The notes under the pieces: generated by a model
What the model was told of the DNA's origin: nothing
Databases searched by the model: none
What the model saw: the letters and a program-made list of their open reading frames with translations, nothing else
Position numbers and translations under genes: made by a program
Part shown: piece after piece, positions 51,841 through 64,000 of the stretch
How positions within the stretch are numbered: position 1 is the stretch's first letter
Layout: each line of letters starts with the position of its first letter
Assembly (NCBI GenBank): GCA_033980235.1
Contig: CM067067.1
Coordinates: forward strand, 33,676,451-33,740,450
Direction of reading: 5' to 3'
DNA from: Diadema setosum
Taxonomy: Eukaryota > Echinodermata > Echinoidea > Diadematoida > Diadematidae
Length of the DNA: 64,000 nt

Positions 51841-54720
51841 AAGTGTTCCGGCGCGCTTGTATATAGCTCGTTGATAACAGTGTTGACTTTGATGATGATT
51901 CCACAGAAGAAAAAGTTGGCGTTATGTCCCTTTGAATGACAATAATGATTGTGTTGATCATGGTATGACTGTTAAAAGACGCGCCAGAAACCATTACAGG
52001 CTGTTTGTTGTTGTTTTTTCAATTATAAAAAGAGGCGCAACCTGTTCATTCTCATAGATTATGAAAAGGATACAGCGAGGACAGATTTTTGAGATGGAAA
52101 GGATTTACACTGTTTGGATGACATTGTGCACATTGCTTCACTGTTTTATGTCGTCCGTCACATTACTTTTTTTTTCCCAAGAAAGGGGAGGAGCCTAACA
52201 GGAAATGACAAGGAGTTGCAAAGTTGTAGAGATAGTGACCCAACAAATGGTGAGAATAGAGAAATGACAGCGAGAAGAGACAGGAGTGCTACGTCCTAAC
52301 GTCCCGTCACTGATGAGTGCTCATGAAAAAAGACACCAAAAATGTGTTCATACTTATCACCTCAAAACTGTTGTGTTCATCAAATTCAATGATTAGTTCA
52401 TGGTCCCGCGTGTGGATTGGAATCGAGATGCCCATCCCCTGAGATGCCGGGGACCGTAGATAAAAACATGATTAATTCCCGAAGACAGATGATGTCAGAT
52501 TGGAGTCGGACATTATCGGAACTCATTCCCGATCATCGCCAAGCATTCCCGTGGTCCCCTGTCCTGTTTCGCACTTCTTGTCCCGCTTGATCTTCCAACG
52601 AACTGTGTGGTCTGGACGTCCAGCTTTAGATCAATCTCATTTTGAAAAGGAATTTCGTGTAAAATGTGACATTTTCGTTAACTATACGTGCGCACGGATG
52701 TTATTAGTTGCAAGAGGCAGGTAAACATCACGCCCACTGATAAAAATTTCTACAAAGGTGTGAGAAATGTACTATAAAAAGAGGTTGGTGACCACCAAAC
52801 GCTGAAGGAAATATTACGGAGCAAACGTTTCATATTAATGTACTCCTTTTTTTTGTTCACTTGATTTGAAGTCCCAATATCAATAGAGATATTGAAGGGA
52901 GAGACAGACAGACAGAGCAGAGAGAAAGATAGGAAGCGAGGCGTGCTGGGCTGTGTTTGGGGGAGAGGTTATGAATTGTTTCATTTTTTGTACATCACTT
53001 GATTTTATATCAATATTTGTCATTTTTGTGTATATATTGGGTCATTTCCTGGAAGTTATTTTGTACATTTCGACTTGGAAAAAAAAAAGGAAATTAGGAA
53101 CACATATTGAAGAAAAAATGCTTTGAAGAACAAGCAAATGAACTTTTAACCTCCATGAGTCTCTATTTTTTCCCCTCCTCCATCAGGCGTTCATTTACCC
53201 TCCTTCATGCGTCCTCAGACGGGACTGCAATTTATCGGAAAAATGTGTCAAATCTATACTAATCATCGCGAGGAAAGGGGCTTTGCATCCGGAAGAAGAC
53301 ACTCCATCCAAGGAATTCGATGCCCTGGATGAGATTTATTGGAATTTTCCTCGCCAGCTCCTCTTCAATGAAAACATTTCATTTTATGCTCTTCCAAAGT
53401 GATAGTCGTGAGTCCTAGATATTATGTGACGAGCGGACTCGTTTTAGGGGCCACGTTTGCATAATGTGTTTTCATTTTATTAGCCCTACTCCCCTTTGGA
53501 TTCCAGCCAGTTAGAGAAACCTCGATTTTCAGCTGTAAAACCAGGTGCAAAATAAGACGACTTAAGAATTGAAGAAAATTCATATATAGATGAGACATGC
53601 CTTGATTCATGGATACATGTTTATGACAATCCCATGTTATATAGGATATAGGATGATTGGCATGTTGCTTAAGCAAGTCATCGCTCTCTTAGTTGTTAAA
53701 ATCTCCACCAGCTCTCTTGGTTCTTAAGTCAATCTGTAAAATCAAGATAAGAATTGAAAATCGCTGGCCAAAGACAAAATCTGCACCAATAGCAAACATT
53801 TTGATTGCAAATAAAAGTAACGATTTCTATTCATTTCTTCTCTTTTTTTTTTGTTGCAAATGTTACGAAGTAAAGTATGACTTCATGTCACTTGTTCTTG
53901 AACTGATGACGCATGATGCTCTTTTAAATCTCCGCAAGTTCGATTACTCAGGCATGAAAAATAAATTTGACGTAAATAATATTAAATTGTTCCTCTGCAA
54001 TGATTACGGACAATGTGCAACATTGTGGTGTTTCACTTAACAATGAAATGAAAGACTGGACTGTTAAATGATTTCCAATGGAGGAAAAAAAATTACTAAT
54101 GCATGAGTACAGTTTAAAAACTATTCCGTTTATATCACTATATCTTAACAATTAACCATTTTGCTTTTGAACAGTTCAGGAACGGTTATGATAGGGTAAC
54201 ACTACTGTATATTTATGTGAAAATTGATTATGGTAAATCCAGTCACATACAAATACATTGCACTTTTTTCAACATTTTTCAGCAACAATATTTCATAACT
54301 TCATTATTGCTCCATTCCAGAGGAAACAAGACACATGAATCTCATGGCATGGAAGACCATGCAGCTCAGGTTTTTAAAGCAAGAAACATTGCCTAAAAAC
54401 GTCCACCGTGATGACGGATCATTCCCATTCAAGATGGATTATTAATTAGATGTAGCTGGAAGAAATGTTCGTCACAATTTGTGTTGCAGCCGCGAGGACA
54501 TGAGCTAAGGGTGTCGTGCTTCTTCGAAATATGTGGATAATTGTCTAACCTACTTATCTCCAGCTGTCACTGCCACATGACTGGCGGACGCACAATATAA
54601 CAGAACAGCGCTCAGTAACAAGTTTGGCGCCACACCAACGCACATCGCACGCCAGTGGAGGCGTACCCGCCCATGCCTTTCCTGACGATGGATGGTTTCA
54701 CTTCGTGCCTCGCTGTTGCC
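51841..54720. other. Unique sequence, possibly holding conserved non-coding or exon pieces
   Basis: 52430-52640 and 53180-53400 are less AT-rich. The latter holds a 71-codon open frame after an acceptor-like TCCATCAG (see findings). No family recognised. Confidence 0.4.
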
Positions 54721-54722
54721 AT

Positions 54723-55465
54723 GGTTACAATTCTTTATTCCAAAGGTTTGTTATTCCGAATGTTTGTTCATCAGAAAATGAAATAAGGATTGTTATTCCG
54801 AAAATTTGTAAAACCGAAAAAAAACACAACGATTCCTTATTCCGAAGGTTCGTTATTCCAAAAAATAAAACAAAGAGCAATGCCACAAATGTTAGGTTTA
54901 ACACCTCCCCCCTTTTTTTTTTTTTTTTTGCATTAATGAACTTCTTGGTAAACGGATTTTGTCAGTTTCGTAATAACGAATCTTCTAAATAACGAGCCTT
55001 AGTTCGATGTTCGTTATTCCGAAGGTTTTTAATTCCGAACACAAAATAAGGCTCATTATTTGGAAGGGTCGTTTATCCGACCTTGAAATTAGATTCGTTA
55101 TTCCGCAAGTTTCGTTCATCCGGAAATAAGATAAGGTTTGTTAATCCGAATATGTAAAGAGGGTGCGTACGAACGATCACTTCGGAATAACGAACCCTAT
55201 TCTGTTTTCGGATTAACGAACCTTCGGAAGAACAAATCTCATTTCATTTCCGGATTAAGGAGTGATGTCCATTATTCCGAAAGTAAGTAATTCCAAAAAT
55301 AATAAAGTACTTTATTTTGGAGTTTCTTTTTTTTTTTCGAAAATAAAATTAGGTTCGTTATTCCGAAGATTCGTTAATCCGAAAACGAATCACGAACCTT
55401 ATCTCATATTCGGATTAACGAACCTTCGGAATAACGAACAACCTTCGGAAAAACGAACTGTAACC
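54723..55465. mobile_element. Foldback element, TTCGTTATTCCGAAGG family, copy 2
   Basis: Edges GGTTACAATTCTTTATTCC and GGAAAAACGAACTGTAACC are inverted repeats; between them TTCGTTATTCCGAAGG-type units run in both orientations. Longest copy, about 740 bp. Confidence 0.75.
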
Positions 55466-56570
55466 GAATGAATGAACCTTCGGCATGACGGACATGACCT
55501 GTCGCTACTACACAACAGTACCCGCTCTTTGTAGCATTTCCGCCAATCAGATTGACCAACTCTTCTTGAGTAAGGTGGCATAAGATCAAACATGTTTCAA
55601 AATTCAGCTTCACATGAATACATGTTTAAAAGTATTAAATAACTTTTTTTAACAATTACTGTTTAGTTGTCAAGATTTGTTGTTGTTGTTGTTTCTACTG
55701 CTGCTGCTGCTGCTGTTGTTGTTGTTGTAGGGACATTAAAGTTTGCGTTATGCAATGACAATATTGTTCTTTGACACCATACTGGCTATTTTTCTTCTCC
55801 TTGACTCTTTGTTCATCCTTGTATCCAGTTCAGTATCCTCCTCACTGTCTTCACTGTTTTACACATAATGCCGCCACATCCTACATTTTCGATGTCGTAA
55901 TATCAGATTAACATGTCCCTCCAGGTAGCAAACTTTTCCAGAATGCTAACCTATTGAAATCTCGGGTTATAACAGATAGCATATGAAAAATGCGCGTTTA
56001 TCGTCAAGTTCATTCCTTATGGGATGTCTCAAAACTGTCTTTGTAGCAAGCCCCATCTGCAGAGTCCCTAAAACTTGTTTAGTTTGTATTTGTATACGTT
56101 ATCGCTTCAGCTGTACTTAGAAAGCTTAATCTATTTTTTATTCAATGTGTGTACTGTATCATTTTTCTTTTTGGATGTTTGATATATTTTGTGTCATGCA
56201 TTGGACAGGGTATGAGATATTCATACAATGCGTGTTATAAAAGCAATGTATTACAATATCAGTTTTTTATTATTATTATTATCATCATCATCATCATATA
56301 TTTGGTCAGCTGGTTTAAATTCTGGTTTGTTTTAATTTGTTGTCTCTGTTTTTGCTTTGAAAAAGCGCATCGAATCGACTCAGACTTTACGGCAGCCCAC
56401 AAACAGAAATCGAGGGAGACTTGGAAAGGTAAGGCTGGGGTAAATAAGTTACACGTTTACTTTAAAAGACAACAAATCAGGTAAATTGAACAGTTTAAGG
56501 CTAGAATTTAACATTTAATGATGCTATAAAATGATAATCACCACAAACTTTTAACTTTGTCTGAATTTAG
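55466..56570. other. Intervening sequence between foldback copies
   Basis: TTG/CTG microsatellite at about 55677-55728 and ATT/ATC tract at about 56268-56296; otherwise unique. Confidence 0.6.
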
Positions 56571-56946
56571 GTTGATGGTCGTTATTCCAAAGGTTCGTTA
56601 AGCCGAAGATGAAATAGGATTCGTTATTCCGAAGGTTCCTTATTCTGGAACACACGAAGTCCCTAAAGGTATACAAATGTTAATTTTATCCGAAAAAGCA
56701 ACAGAGTTCGCTAATCCGAATAGATTTCGTGGCGTTATTCCAAAAGTTCGCTATTCTGAAGGCTCGATAGTGCAAAAATGAAATAAGGTTCATTAGTCTG
56801 AAAAAAAAGAAAAAAAAAGCAACGTGCGTACTTAGGAACCTTCGGAATTACAAACTTTGATTCATTCTCGGATTAACGAACCTTCGATGTAACGAACCTT
56901 ATGTCATTTTCGGATCAATTCACCTTCGGAATAACGAACTGTAACC
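56571..56946. mobile_element. Foldback element, TTCGTTATTCCGAAGG family, copy 3
   Basis: Left half GGTCGTTATTCCAAAGGTTCG-type, right half CACCTTCGGAATAACGAAC ending CTGTAACC. Same edge as copy 2. Confidence 0.72.
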
Positions 56947-57953
56947 AGATTTGTATAAACGTGTGTATGCGTTCACAGCAATCTTAATATTAACTTGCCA
57001 TTCGGTCTGGGGAATAAATTCCCATTTATCTATTTCGAGAGTATGAATGATAGACATGTTAGTGATATCTAAGTGACATCTAAGTGATATTGCACCGTTT
57101 CTGTGCAGAAGTCCACAGGAGTGGATGAAAGCTGTCTAGCAAATCACTAAAGGTTGGTAGAAACCTGAATCTCCTATTGTATGATCTCCCCAACAGATAA
57201 AAGTTTTCTGCATGTTACTTTTCTGTTAGTCCCTATTGACTATCCTTCAATCTCAACTATAATACTTTTCAATGCACAAACATGAGCAAAATCATCAGAT
57301 AGCTAGCTGTCCTTGATGACGCGCTCAATAATTGTCCAAAACGGTAGAGTCCCATCCGTCGGTCTTTATTGATTGATTGATTTATATTGTTTCTACATTT
57401 CTTTTTTTTTTATAAATCAATGTAACACAAAGTCAATCGAACAATGTTAATGACTATAAAGTGGTTTGAATCTAGCAGTTGAAACATGTTAATGATTAAC
57501 TAAAATGTTAGAGATTATTCCGTATTAAAAGAAGATGAAGATGAGAAGGCATTATTCTATGCATAATATGCAAACTTAAGAATGTACTTGCCGTTCAAAA
57601 GATAAATTAAGTAACTCTAAATGTAGTAGAAATACAGGAGACGATCATAATTAATCAGACACTTGACGAGGATAATGGCCTCAGAAATAGTTGTCATACA
57701 GTACATAAATTATCCGTCGGTCTTTAGACATTTTAAAATCCGGCTACAATTACGCAAAAACAAACAAACTCGACATTGCGGAAGTTCTTTAGACAGAAAC
57801 TTTCTTGATGGCAAAGCTATCTGTATATGCAATTCACGATATCATAGCCAGTTAACTGCGGGTTAACAGTACTGCTTAAGTGCTGGCATGGTAACTGAAT
57901 TTTTTTTTTTCACATGCGTTGCAGCATTAAGTCGCACCCTTCTCCTTTAGATT
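56947..57953. other. Unique sequence
   Basis: Nothing recognised. Confidence 0.5.
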
Positions 57954-58085
57954 TGATATGATTTGATTTGAATTGAATTGAATTGAATTGATTTGATTTG
58001 ATTTGATTTGATTTGATTTGATTCGATTCGATTCGATTCGATTCGATTCGATTCGATTTGATCTGATTCGATTTGATTTGATTTA
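57954..58085. repeat. GATTT/GATTC pentanucleotide array
   Basis: About 26 units in homogeneous runs: GATTT, GAATT, GATTT, then seven or more GATTC, then mixed. Confidence 0.95.
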
Positions 58086-58585
58086 TTCTCTATAACGGCA
58101 TTGCTTTACAATTATCTCATGACCCTTCAGCAATAATTCTATCAACATTGTATATACACATATGGCATTACACATTATGGTTATTTTCTATTTGTCATTT
58201 TTTACAATCTTTTTAACGATTTCAAGAATCATATACAGAAGAAAATAGTAGTATAGGCCTTAGTTTGATGGTATAGGTTGATAACCCTGAGCAACCTCGG
58301 CGGTTGCACTTAGTCATACGAGTCCAGGGCAAGCTTTGAACAAACACTCATCTCGATCAAGACGAACTCATTTATTTCAGACTAGGACGACCCTGTCAGC
58401 GGCTAGGGGCTACACAGTTTTTGGAGAAAGTCGGGTGTGAGATAGGGAGAAAAAGTGAGAGGGAGGGAGAGAAAGATATATTGAGAGACGCATATAACAG
58501 GCCTGTGTTATTATACTAGTACAGGATGATGATCTCTGCGAAGGCGAAGTTGTATGTGTATTTTTGAAAAAAAAAATGTATAATT

Positions 58586-58660
58586 ATGTATATGTGTATG
58601 TATATGTATATGTATACTATGCATATGTATATGTATATATTATGTAAATATATGTATATA

Positions 58661-58698
<38 letters not shown>

Positions 58699-58726
58699 CT
58701 CTCTCTCTCTGTCTATATATATATAT

Positions 58727-58783
<57 letters not shown>

Positions 58784-58798
58784 TGTGTGTGTGTGTGT
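58586..58798. repeat. TATG/TA microsatellite complex
   Basis: TATG units followed by TA tracts interrupted by a CTCTCTCTGTC segment, ending in GTGTGT. Confidence 0.95.
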
Positions 58799-59177
58799 AA
58801 AGTTAGATAGCAGTTATCCTACATGATATTACAAAGCTGTGTCATTTTTTTTTTTACTTATGTTCATTTGTATCTCTCTCATTTTTGGATTTTGTATGAT
58901 TGAAGATACGCATTCCAGCGTCGCCAGGACAACAACAACAACAAAAAAGACATTGTGAGAAAGAGAGAAAACAACGGTTTAAGGAGATGAAGGTTGAGAT
59001 CTGACAAGGGAGAGAATGTGATGAATAAGAAGATGATATAGACACCGAGAATACATGAAAAGAAATAAGGGAGAAAAATAAGAAAGACAGTTGAGTGTTA
59101 TGATAGAGATGGACGGAATGGACCGAGCTAAATAGATTGCGCCATACAGGACAGAGGGATTATAGAAAGGGGAAGCT

Positions 59178-59400
59178 ATTTCGATCGACCCCCATGTTAT
59201 TCTTGGTCATTACGTTAACAAACCCTCTCCACGGGCTGAGGCGTGCGTGAGGACCCCCAGCGCACCGTTTAGGACCGCTAATCCCCTGGCGTCGGGTTTC
59301 ACCGGCGATCGTCTGGGGCTCCCTGGACGAGTTTGGGATGACGGCGCGTGATGAGCGAGCTTGTTCATCCCATCGGGGAATGCCCTTCAGTCTCTCTCAG
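59178..59400. other. GC-rich islet
   Basis: Clearly GC- and CpG-rich in a ~35 percent GC context, with GGCGTCGGGTTTCACCGGCG and no long open frame starting with ATG. Could be a regulatory element or part of an exon. Confidence 0.4.
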
Positions 59401-62400
59401 CCTAATCTTCTTCCGGACATGTACGCTGAGATTTTTAACCTGAATATGTCTCTAGTCATGAAAAAAGCACTCACGCACACAAAGAAACACACATATAAAT
59501 ATTCATAATCACACACGCACACAAACAAACAGACATACAAATATATACATAATCATATATTGTTATTTTAGTGAATTTTTAAAGTATATGACAGTATTCC
59601 TTACCAAAATCAGTAAAAACATTAAGTTCCTTATGGCTTTTTAATGCTTTCAATATATCGATCGATAGCCTATACTCTCGAAAAATAGATACATTATTAA
59701 AACTGCATTTTTTAGGAGTTAACAATAATATCCAGGCAACGGAAGTGAAAACGCTAATTTCATGTTGGCACCTAAGATGTTCTCTCTTAATAGTGTGCTG
59801 CTGCAGACAAAGAAGCATATAATGTCTTTTATTTATATTTCGAAATCTCCCTTGACACTTGTCGTGAAGTGTGTATGACAAAAAAAAAAAATGCCAAGGT
59901 GGAATGGGTATAGATTTGCACTCGCATGAACGCTGAAAGGCTATGCAGTCATTTACTGCCAGAACATAACTGCTTAGGTATTATCAATGATGTAACAATT
60001 AACTACGATCAGAACAGATTGTTTTGAAATTGATCCATGTGAACCAATCTCGTGGTCCTTTTCCCTTTTCGCTTAAAGATGCAACCAAAAAATAACTCCC
60101 TAGAGTGAAACTACGGTCATGATCGGGTTTCGATCTTAATAAATCTTTAGTAATGGCCTTGAAAGTCGTCATTTATATATCCGATGACAAGTTAAATCGA
60201 AATATCAATTTCAGCAAATACATTTCCGGCTTAACTCGCAGTCGTAGGAAGTGAAAGTGGTACGAAAGCCTGAATAAAATGAATTTGTAATTTTGTCGTA
60301 AATAATCACGCAAGCTTAGCAGGAAGATTTGATCGACGATCCTTAAAAAAATGACCTTCCTTTAAACACTTCTTCCGTCTGATGATGATGCCTAAAATAA
60401 TCTCTGGACGGGACTTACATAGCTTATTCTGTACGTCTGCAGAAAAATATAAGGCCATAAATCAAATATGTCTCCGGCTTTGACAACTGAATGTTCGTCC
60501 ACTGATGTTATTCCATGACACTTTGGTATTTATTGTCTACGGCCAGTGATTAACCGAAATAAATTTGCATTCGGTAGTTAATAACCTTTCGTTGTTGTTG
60601 ACAAAGAAGCGAGGAAAACGGAGAAAACAAGTCTAACTGTGAACACGGCATGGGAATAAATAGAACATCCTCGGACACTGAACCCGCTGGAAATTATATC
60701 AAACATGCAGAACCCGCACAGGTTGACATACGAAATAATGTGGTATAGATTTTGCGGGGAAGATATTTTGTGGCTTGAGGCAAGACGTAGCGTTCTAGAC
60801 AACATAGCAAAAGAGACACACTCTAATTCCTTCTCTAACTCCCTCTCTTTCCCTATCACTGTCTTTTTCTCTTTCCCTGTGTCTATTTCTGTGCACCCCT
60901 GCCTCTCTGTCATTTTCTTTCTCCTTCTATCTTTCTCTTTCTATTCGTTCAGCTCTGTCTCTTTCTCTTCTCCTGTTTTTTTTTTCTTGATGTGATGCCA
61001 TCAGGAAGTCTCTCTGTGAGGGGAATTTAGGAGCACTGTCGACTCTCGGAGGCGATGATGATCAATATTCCTTTTGTGGCACACTATTTTGAAAGAATGG
61101 AAATGGACAAAAGGGATAATCACAAACTGGAACACATCCTGGCGATATCACGGTGTGAAGGGATCACTGTGAAAGGGGGCCAAGAACTTATCTCGAAAGG
61201 ATTGAATTTTACGGTTCCCCCTCCTCCACTCTGAAGTGTGTTGGTGGTTAAGTGGGTGTGTCGAATTGATTAAAGATGATAAATCTTTATTTGGCAGTCG
61301 TATTGCTTGAATATATGGTCATTCTTTTTTTATATTCTCACCTCCGCTAAATGGACAACAATAAAAAAAAACATATTTCACGTTGAAATTTATAAAATTC
61401 TTAAAGCTGAGTTTACACTTCTCAAATGAAATTGCTGACTAATAACAGAATTCCATGTCACTGTCTTCTAAAGATCAATAAAATGCTAGAAGTTTTTAGA
61501 TAAATAGTAGCTATAGCCGTAGGCAACCAGCTGTGTGTTCACCTAGAATCACCACATACTTTTTATCATGTAAGATGATTTTCTCCTTGAATTTTATGTT
61601 GAAATGCAAAGTAAACGAAAGCGATAATAATGATAGCAGCTCTCAAGACAACATCTGGTTCCTCATTTCCCTAGCAACGATTTTTCTGCCAGTGGATGGA
61701 CAGTAAAAATTATCTTTGATCATTTTGATAAAGTGCACACTTTGTCAATTTGAATGAATGAAAAGTAATCATACATATTCCTAATATTCTGCCAATCGAT
61801 ATGTTTTGGCATTGTGAAACTATAACGATATTTCAGTGTCGTAAGTCTATAAGATCATGAAACCAAGAATTACATAATACTCTATAGATCAATCAACAAA
61901 ATGTTATAGATGGAATGATTTACCAGCTAATGATTAGGAAAAGACCACGAGTAATGTTGCGGAATATGCTCTTGCGTATTCCTCCGTGAGTGCTTTGTTG
62001 CAAACTGAGAGGGGAGGAAATTATTGCAATTCTGCATTTGTCGAATTTATTTCAAGTCTATGAGCCCTGGTCGAAAGTAACAACACTTGATGCTTGAGTG
62101 CCAGTTTGAAATTATTACGGTTTCCTTCTAAGGACACTCAAGCAGAAGTAAGTAATGTTTGGGAGAACACTTGGGGAATTAAGCCTAATCTGGAAGCATG
62201 TTTGCATTGAAATTCAGGGGGTCTTTGGCATTATTTCTCATTTCTAGTCTGATAAGAAGAACATTTCCTCCAACACAGACCATCTGCCGGTGAAAATTTT
62301 GCAAGTAGTTAGGCCTGTAATAGTAGTGAAGTCAAAATGTTCTATCAACGATACCCAATAGAAGCTCAACAGCGCATTTCGTCTGTATTTAAATCCATCT

Positions 62401-62450
62401 GTTTTTCCAAAATCGGGAAATTCCTACAACTTAGCCTTTTCTTTTCACAG
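59401..62450. other. Unique sequence
   Basis: Pyrimidine-rich tract at about 60830-60985 (CTCTTTCCC...). No repeat family or coding exon seen before 62451. Confidence 0.5.
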
Positions 62451-62545
62451 TGCAAATTGACCGAGCAGCCACCGAGTTCTTTGCTTTCTGGAATGAGACA
62501 ACAAGAGACGGAGTGGCTCGTGTTGGAGATTTCCATCCCAAGAAG
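62451..62545 (+). CDS. Internal exon of an unidentified protein
   Basis: Acceptor TTTTCTTTTCACAG, donor GTAATG at 62546. Two bases complete a xTG codon, then QIDRAATEFFAFWNETTRDG and VARVGDFHPKK, ending in phase 0. Length 95. Composition (aromatic cluster FFAFW, N-glycosylation sequon NET) looks like real, perhaps extracellular, protein. I do not recognise the family; a faint similarity to the FW...DG..RVG core of farnesoic-acid-methyltransferase-like domains is not enough. The neighbouring exons are outside or unplaced. Confidence 0.5.
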
Positions 62546-62635
62546 GTAATGATCGAAGCGAGGTTCGGAAGATAAGCGTTATCATTGTTAATTCATATCA
62601 ACATAATCTTACAGGGCATATATGTATGTGAATCA

Positions 62636-62775
62636 GGGCTCGACACTAACTTTTGTTTTTGACTGGTGATATGTACAATAGTAGCCTAAACTAAAAGCAA
62701 AAAAGAAAAATCCCTTTTGAATCTAAGTTGCCCGATCGGGCCACCGAAAGATAAATTTGGTGGTCCAACACCAAT
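62636..62775 (+). repeat. TTTGGTGGCCC repeat family, copy 3
   Basis: Starts CAGGGCTCGACACTAAC, then GTTGCCCGATCGGGCCACC and AAATTTGGTGGTCCAACACC, running straight into a TA microsatellite, as does copy 2 (28845-29022). Confidence 0.65.
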
Positions 62776-62778
<3 letters not shown>

Positions 62779-62830
<52 letters not shown>

Positions 62831-62882
62831 TATGTGTGTGTGTGTGTGTGTGTGTGGGTGTGGGTGTGTGTGTGTGTGTGTT
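62779..62882. repeat. TA then TG microsatellite
   Basis: About 24 TA units followed by about 25 TG units. Confidence 0.95.
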
Positions 62883-63433
62883 TGTATCTTTCATCCATTG
62901 TGCAATCATTGTAATGATACATGTTGTGTAAGGAGCCAGAGAAGGTACAGCAAGTAGGAATATAGACACTTATGTGCACTTTACTAATTCATACATTTTT
63001 TTCATTTCATTTCACACATGCATGTTCACATGCATGTTTTTTTTATTTTCATTTCCAATCAAACACAGGTAATACACTTTGACATGATTACATATATTGG
63101 AACATAATAATACACATTGGTTCTTAAAAGAACTTCATGGAAATGAAAATTGAGGGGCTGCTAAAAAGCGAACTTGTAGATTGCAGTCCCCTCACTTACG
63201 TTACATTACTACAATACATTAATTGTGGACGAGAATAGGAATCATTTCCATAAAGTGAGCGAGAATATTGAAACTGAACAGTGCGGACAGCGTTCGCTAT
63301 GCATGTATAAGGAAGCACAAAGTGGCGCCATTTTATACCACAATGGCGCCACTTAATTAGAGAACAGTATACGGTGACGATGTGTAATGTGCAGTGTACG
63401 CATTTACACAAAATTAATGGATCTATTACATTA

Positions 63434-63477
63434 CACACATACACACACACGTGTATATATATATATATATATATATA
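63434..63477. repeat. CA and TA microsatellite
   Basis: ACACAC then TATATA up to the start of the Tc1-like element. Confidence 0.95.
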
Positions 63478-64000
63478 CACTCAACCAAAAAAAGTAAGTT
63501 CCCCCCTACCATTTTTGGATATATCTCAAAAAAAAATATTTTATCGATTTTCATGATTCAAACGGGAATGGATAGGGAATTCTATTACACATAACATGAA
63601 TGGCATATCATTGCCACCAGATATCATCATTGGTGTGAAAAAGATGCATTTTATGTCAAAATGCATGGGAAAAAGTTGCACTTGAGGTTATATGAAGCAC
63701 ATTGTGTACATTTCCTATGGTCGGCCACTTCTTGGCAGATCTTTGACCTCTCCAGTTTCCTGAAACTTTAGTCTTAAGTTTCCTTATGGCATTGGGCGAA
63801 ACCCCTAGTCTCCTCGCCACCTTCTTAACCAGAACCCCAGCTTCAAGGAAAGCTGTAGCTCTCCCTCTTTCAAAAATTTGCAGACGCGGCATGAAGCAAA
63901 ATAGCCATAAGCACATTAATATGATCAACCAAAATTGGAATTAAAAAGCACATGGCTTCGACCAACATTTTCATATGGGAAAGGCCTATTGTTTAAAAAG
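63478..64000 (-). mobile_element. Tc1-like transposon, internally deleted, runs off window
   Basis: Left end CACTCAACCAAAAAAAGTAAG directly follows TA (63476-63477). It encloses a transposase N-terminus on the minus strand. Only about 180 bp separate that fragment from the element end, whereas a full Tc1-type transposase needs about 1 kb, so most of the gene is deleted. Confidence 0.65.
63656..63892 (-). pseudogene. Truncated Tc1-like transposase, N-terminal helix-turn-helix
   Basis: Reads MPRLQIFERGRATAFLEAG then VLVKKVARRLGVSPNAIRKL, matching the first DNA-binding helix-turn-helix of Tc1-family transposases (E.GR...L.EAG.....VARR.GVS...I.RL). It stops after 79 codons, before the second DNA-binding helix and the catalytic DDE domain, so it cannot be active. 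Confidence 0.7.

Noticed and set aside
56362..56428. Possible exon ending in donor GTAAGG
   Set aside because: Acceptor is poor and the encoded peptide has no distinguishing features.

Overview
The window is metazoan nuclear DNA: AT-rich, split genes with GT/AG introns, abundant microsatellites and dozens of short transposon relics. The repeat spectrum (many TTAA- and TA-flanked miniature elements, foldback elements, the AGCTCACCTGAG family, tRNA-derived SINEs) suggests a marine invertebrate, most likely a deuterostome such as an echinoderm. The species is an inference; I cannot align anything here.

Positions 855-23498 (+ strand) carry most of one gene, the cytosolic aconitase / iron regulatory protein (ACO1/IRP1 type). 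I could place 17 coding exons with consensus splice sites and matching phases, ending at a TAG at 23496-23498. Only the start (roughly 30-35 residues) lies upstream of the window. All three Fe-S cysteines and the catalytic Ser/Arg residues are present, so it should encode an active aconitase that can switch to binding RNA. The main discovery is an extra, phase-symmetric exon at 4601-4753. It encodes a 51-codon Cys-rich segment that matches, at the same position, the insertion that distinguishes vertebrate IRP2 (IREB2) from IRP1: an NTPNPGGGD start, a Cys cluster and a Cys-Pro-aromatic-His motif. The protein reads correctly with or without it, so this single gene could make both an IRP1-like and an IRP2-like form.

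Introns of this gene are littered with miniature transposons: three TTAA-flanked elements, a TA-flanked family with TTCGCG-rich arms (five copies, one inserted inside another), a hAT-like element and several hairpin elements.

From 23.5 to 62.4 kb there is no gene I can recognise. It holds the IRP 3' region, a ~1 kb AGCTCACCTGAG repeat, foldback elements, a LINE remnant, two copies of one tRNA-derived SINE with ATT tails, a ~0.55 kb dispersed duplication, and large microsatellites. Two possible signal-peptide first exons (36025 and 43203, the latter behind a TATA box) and one convincing internal exon at 62451-62545 suggest that a second, secreted-protein gene starts in this region and continues past the right edge. 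The right edge holds a truncated Tc1-like transposon.
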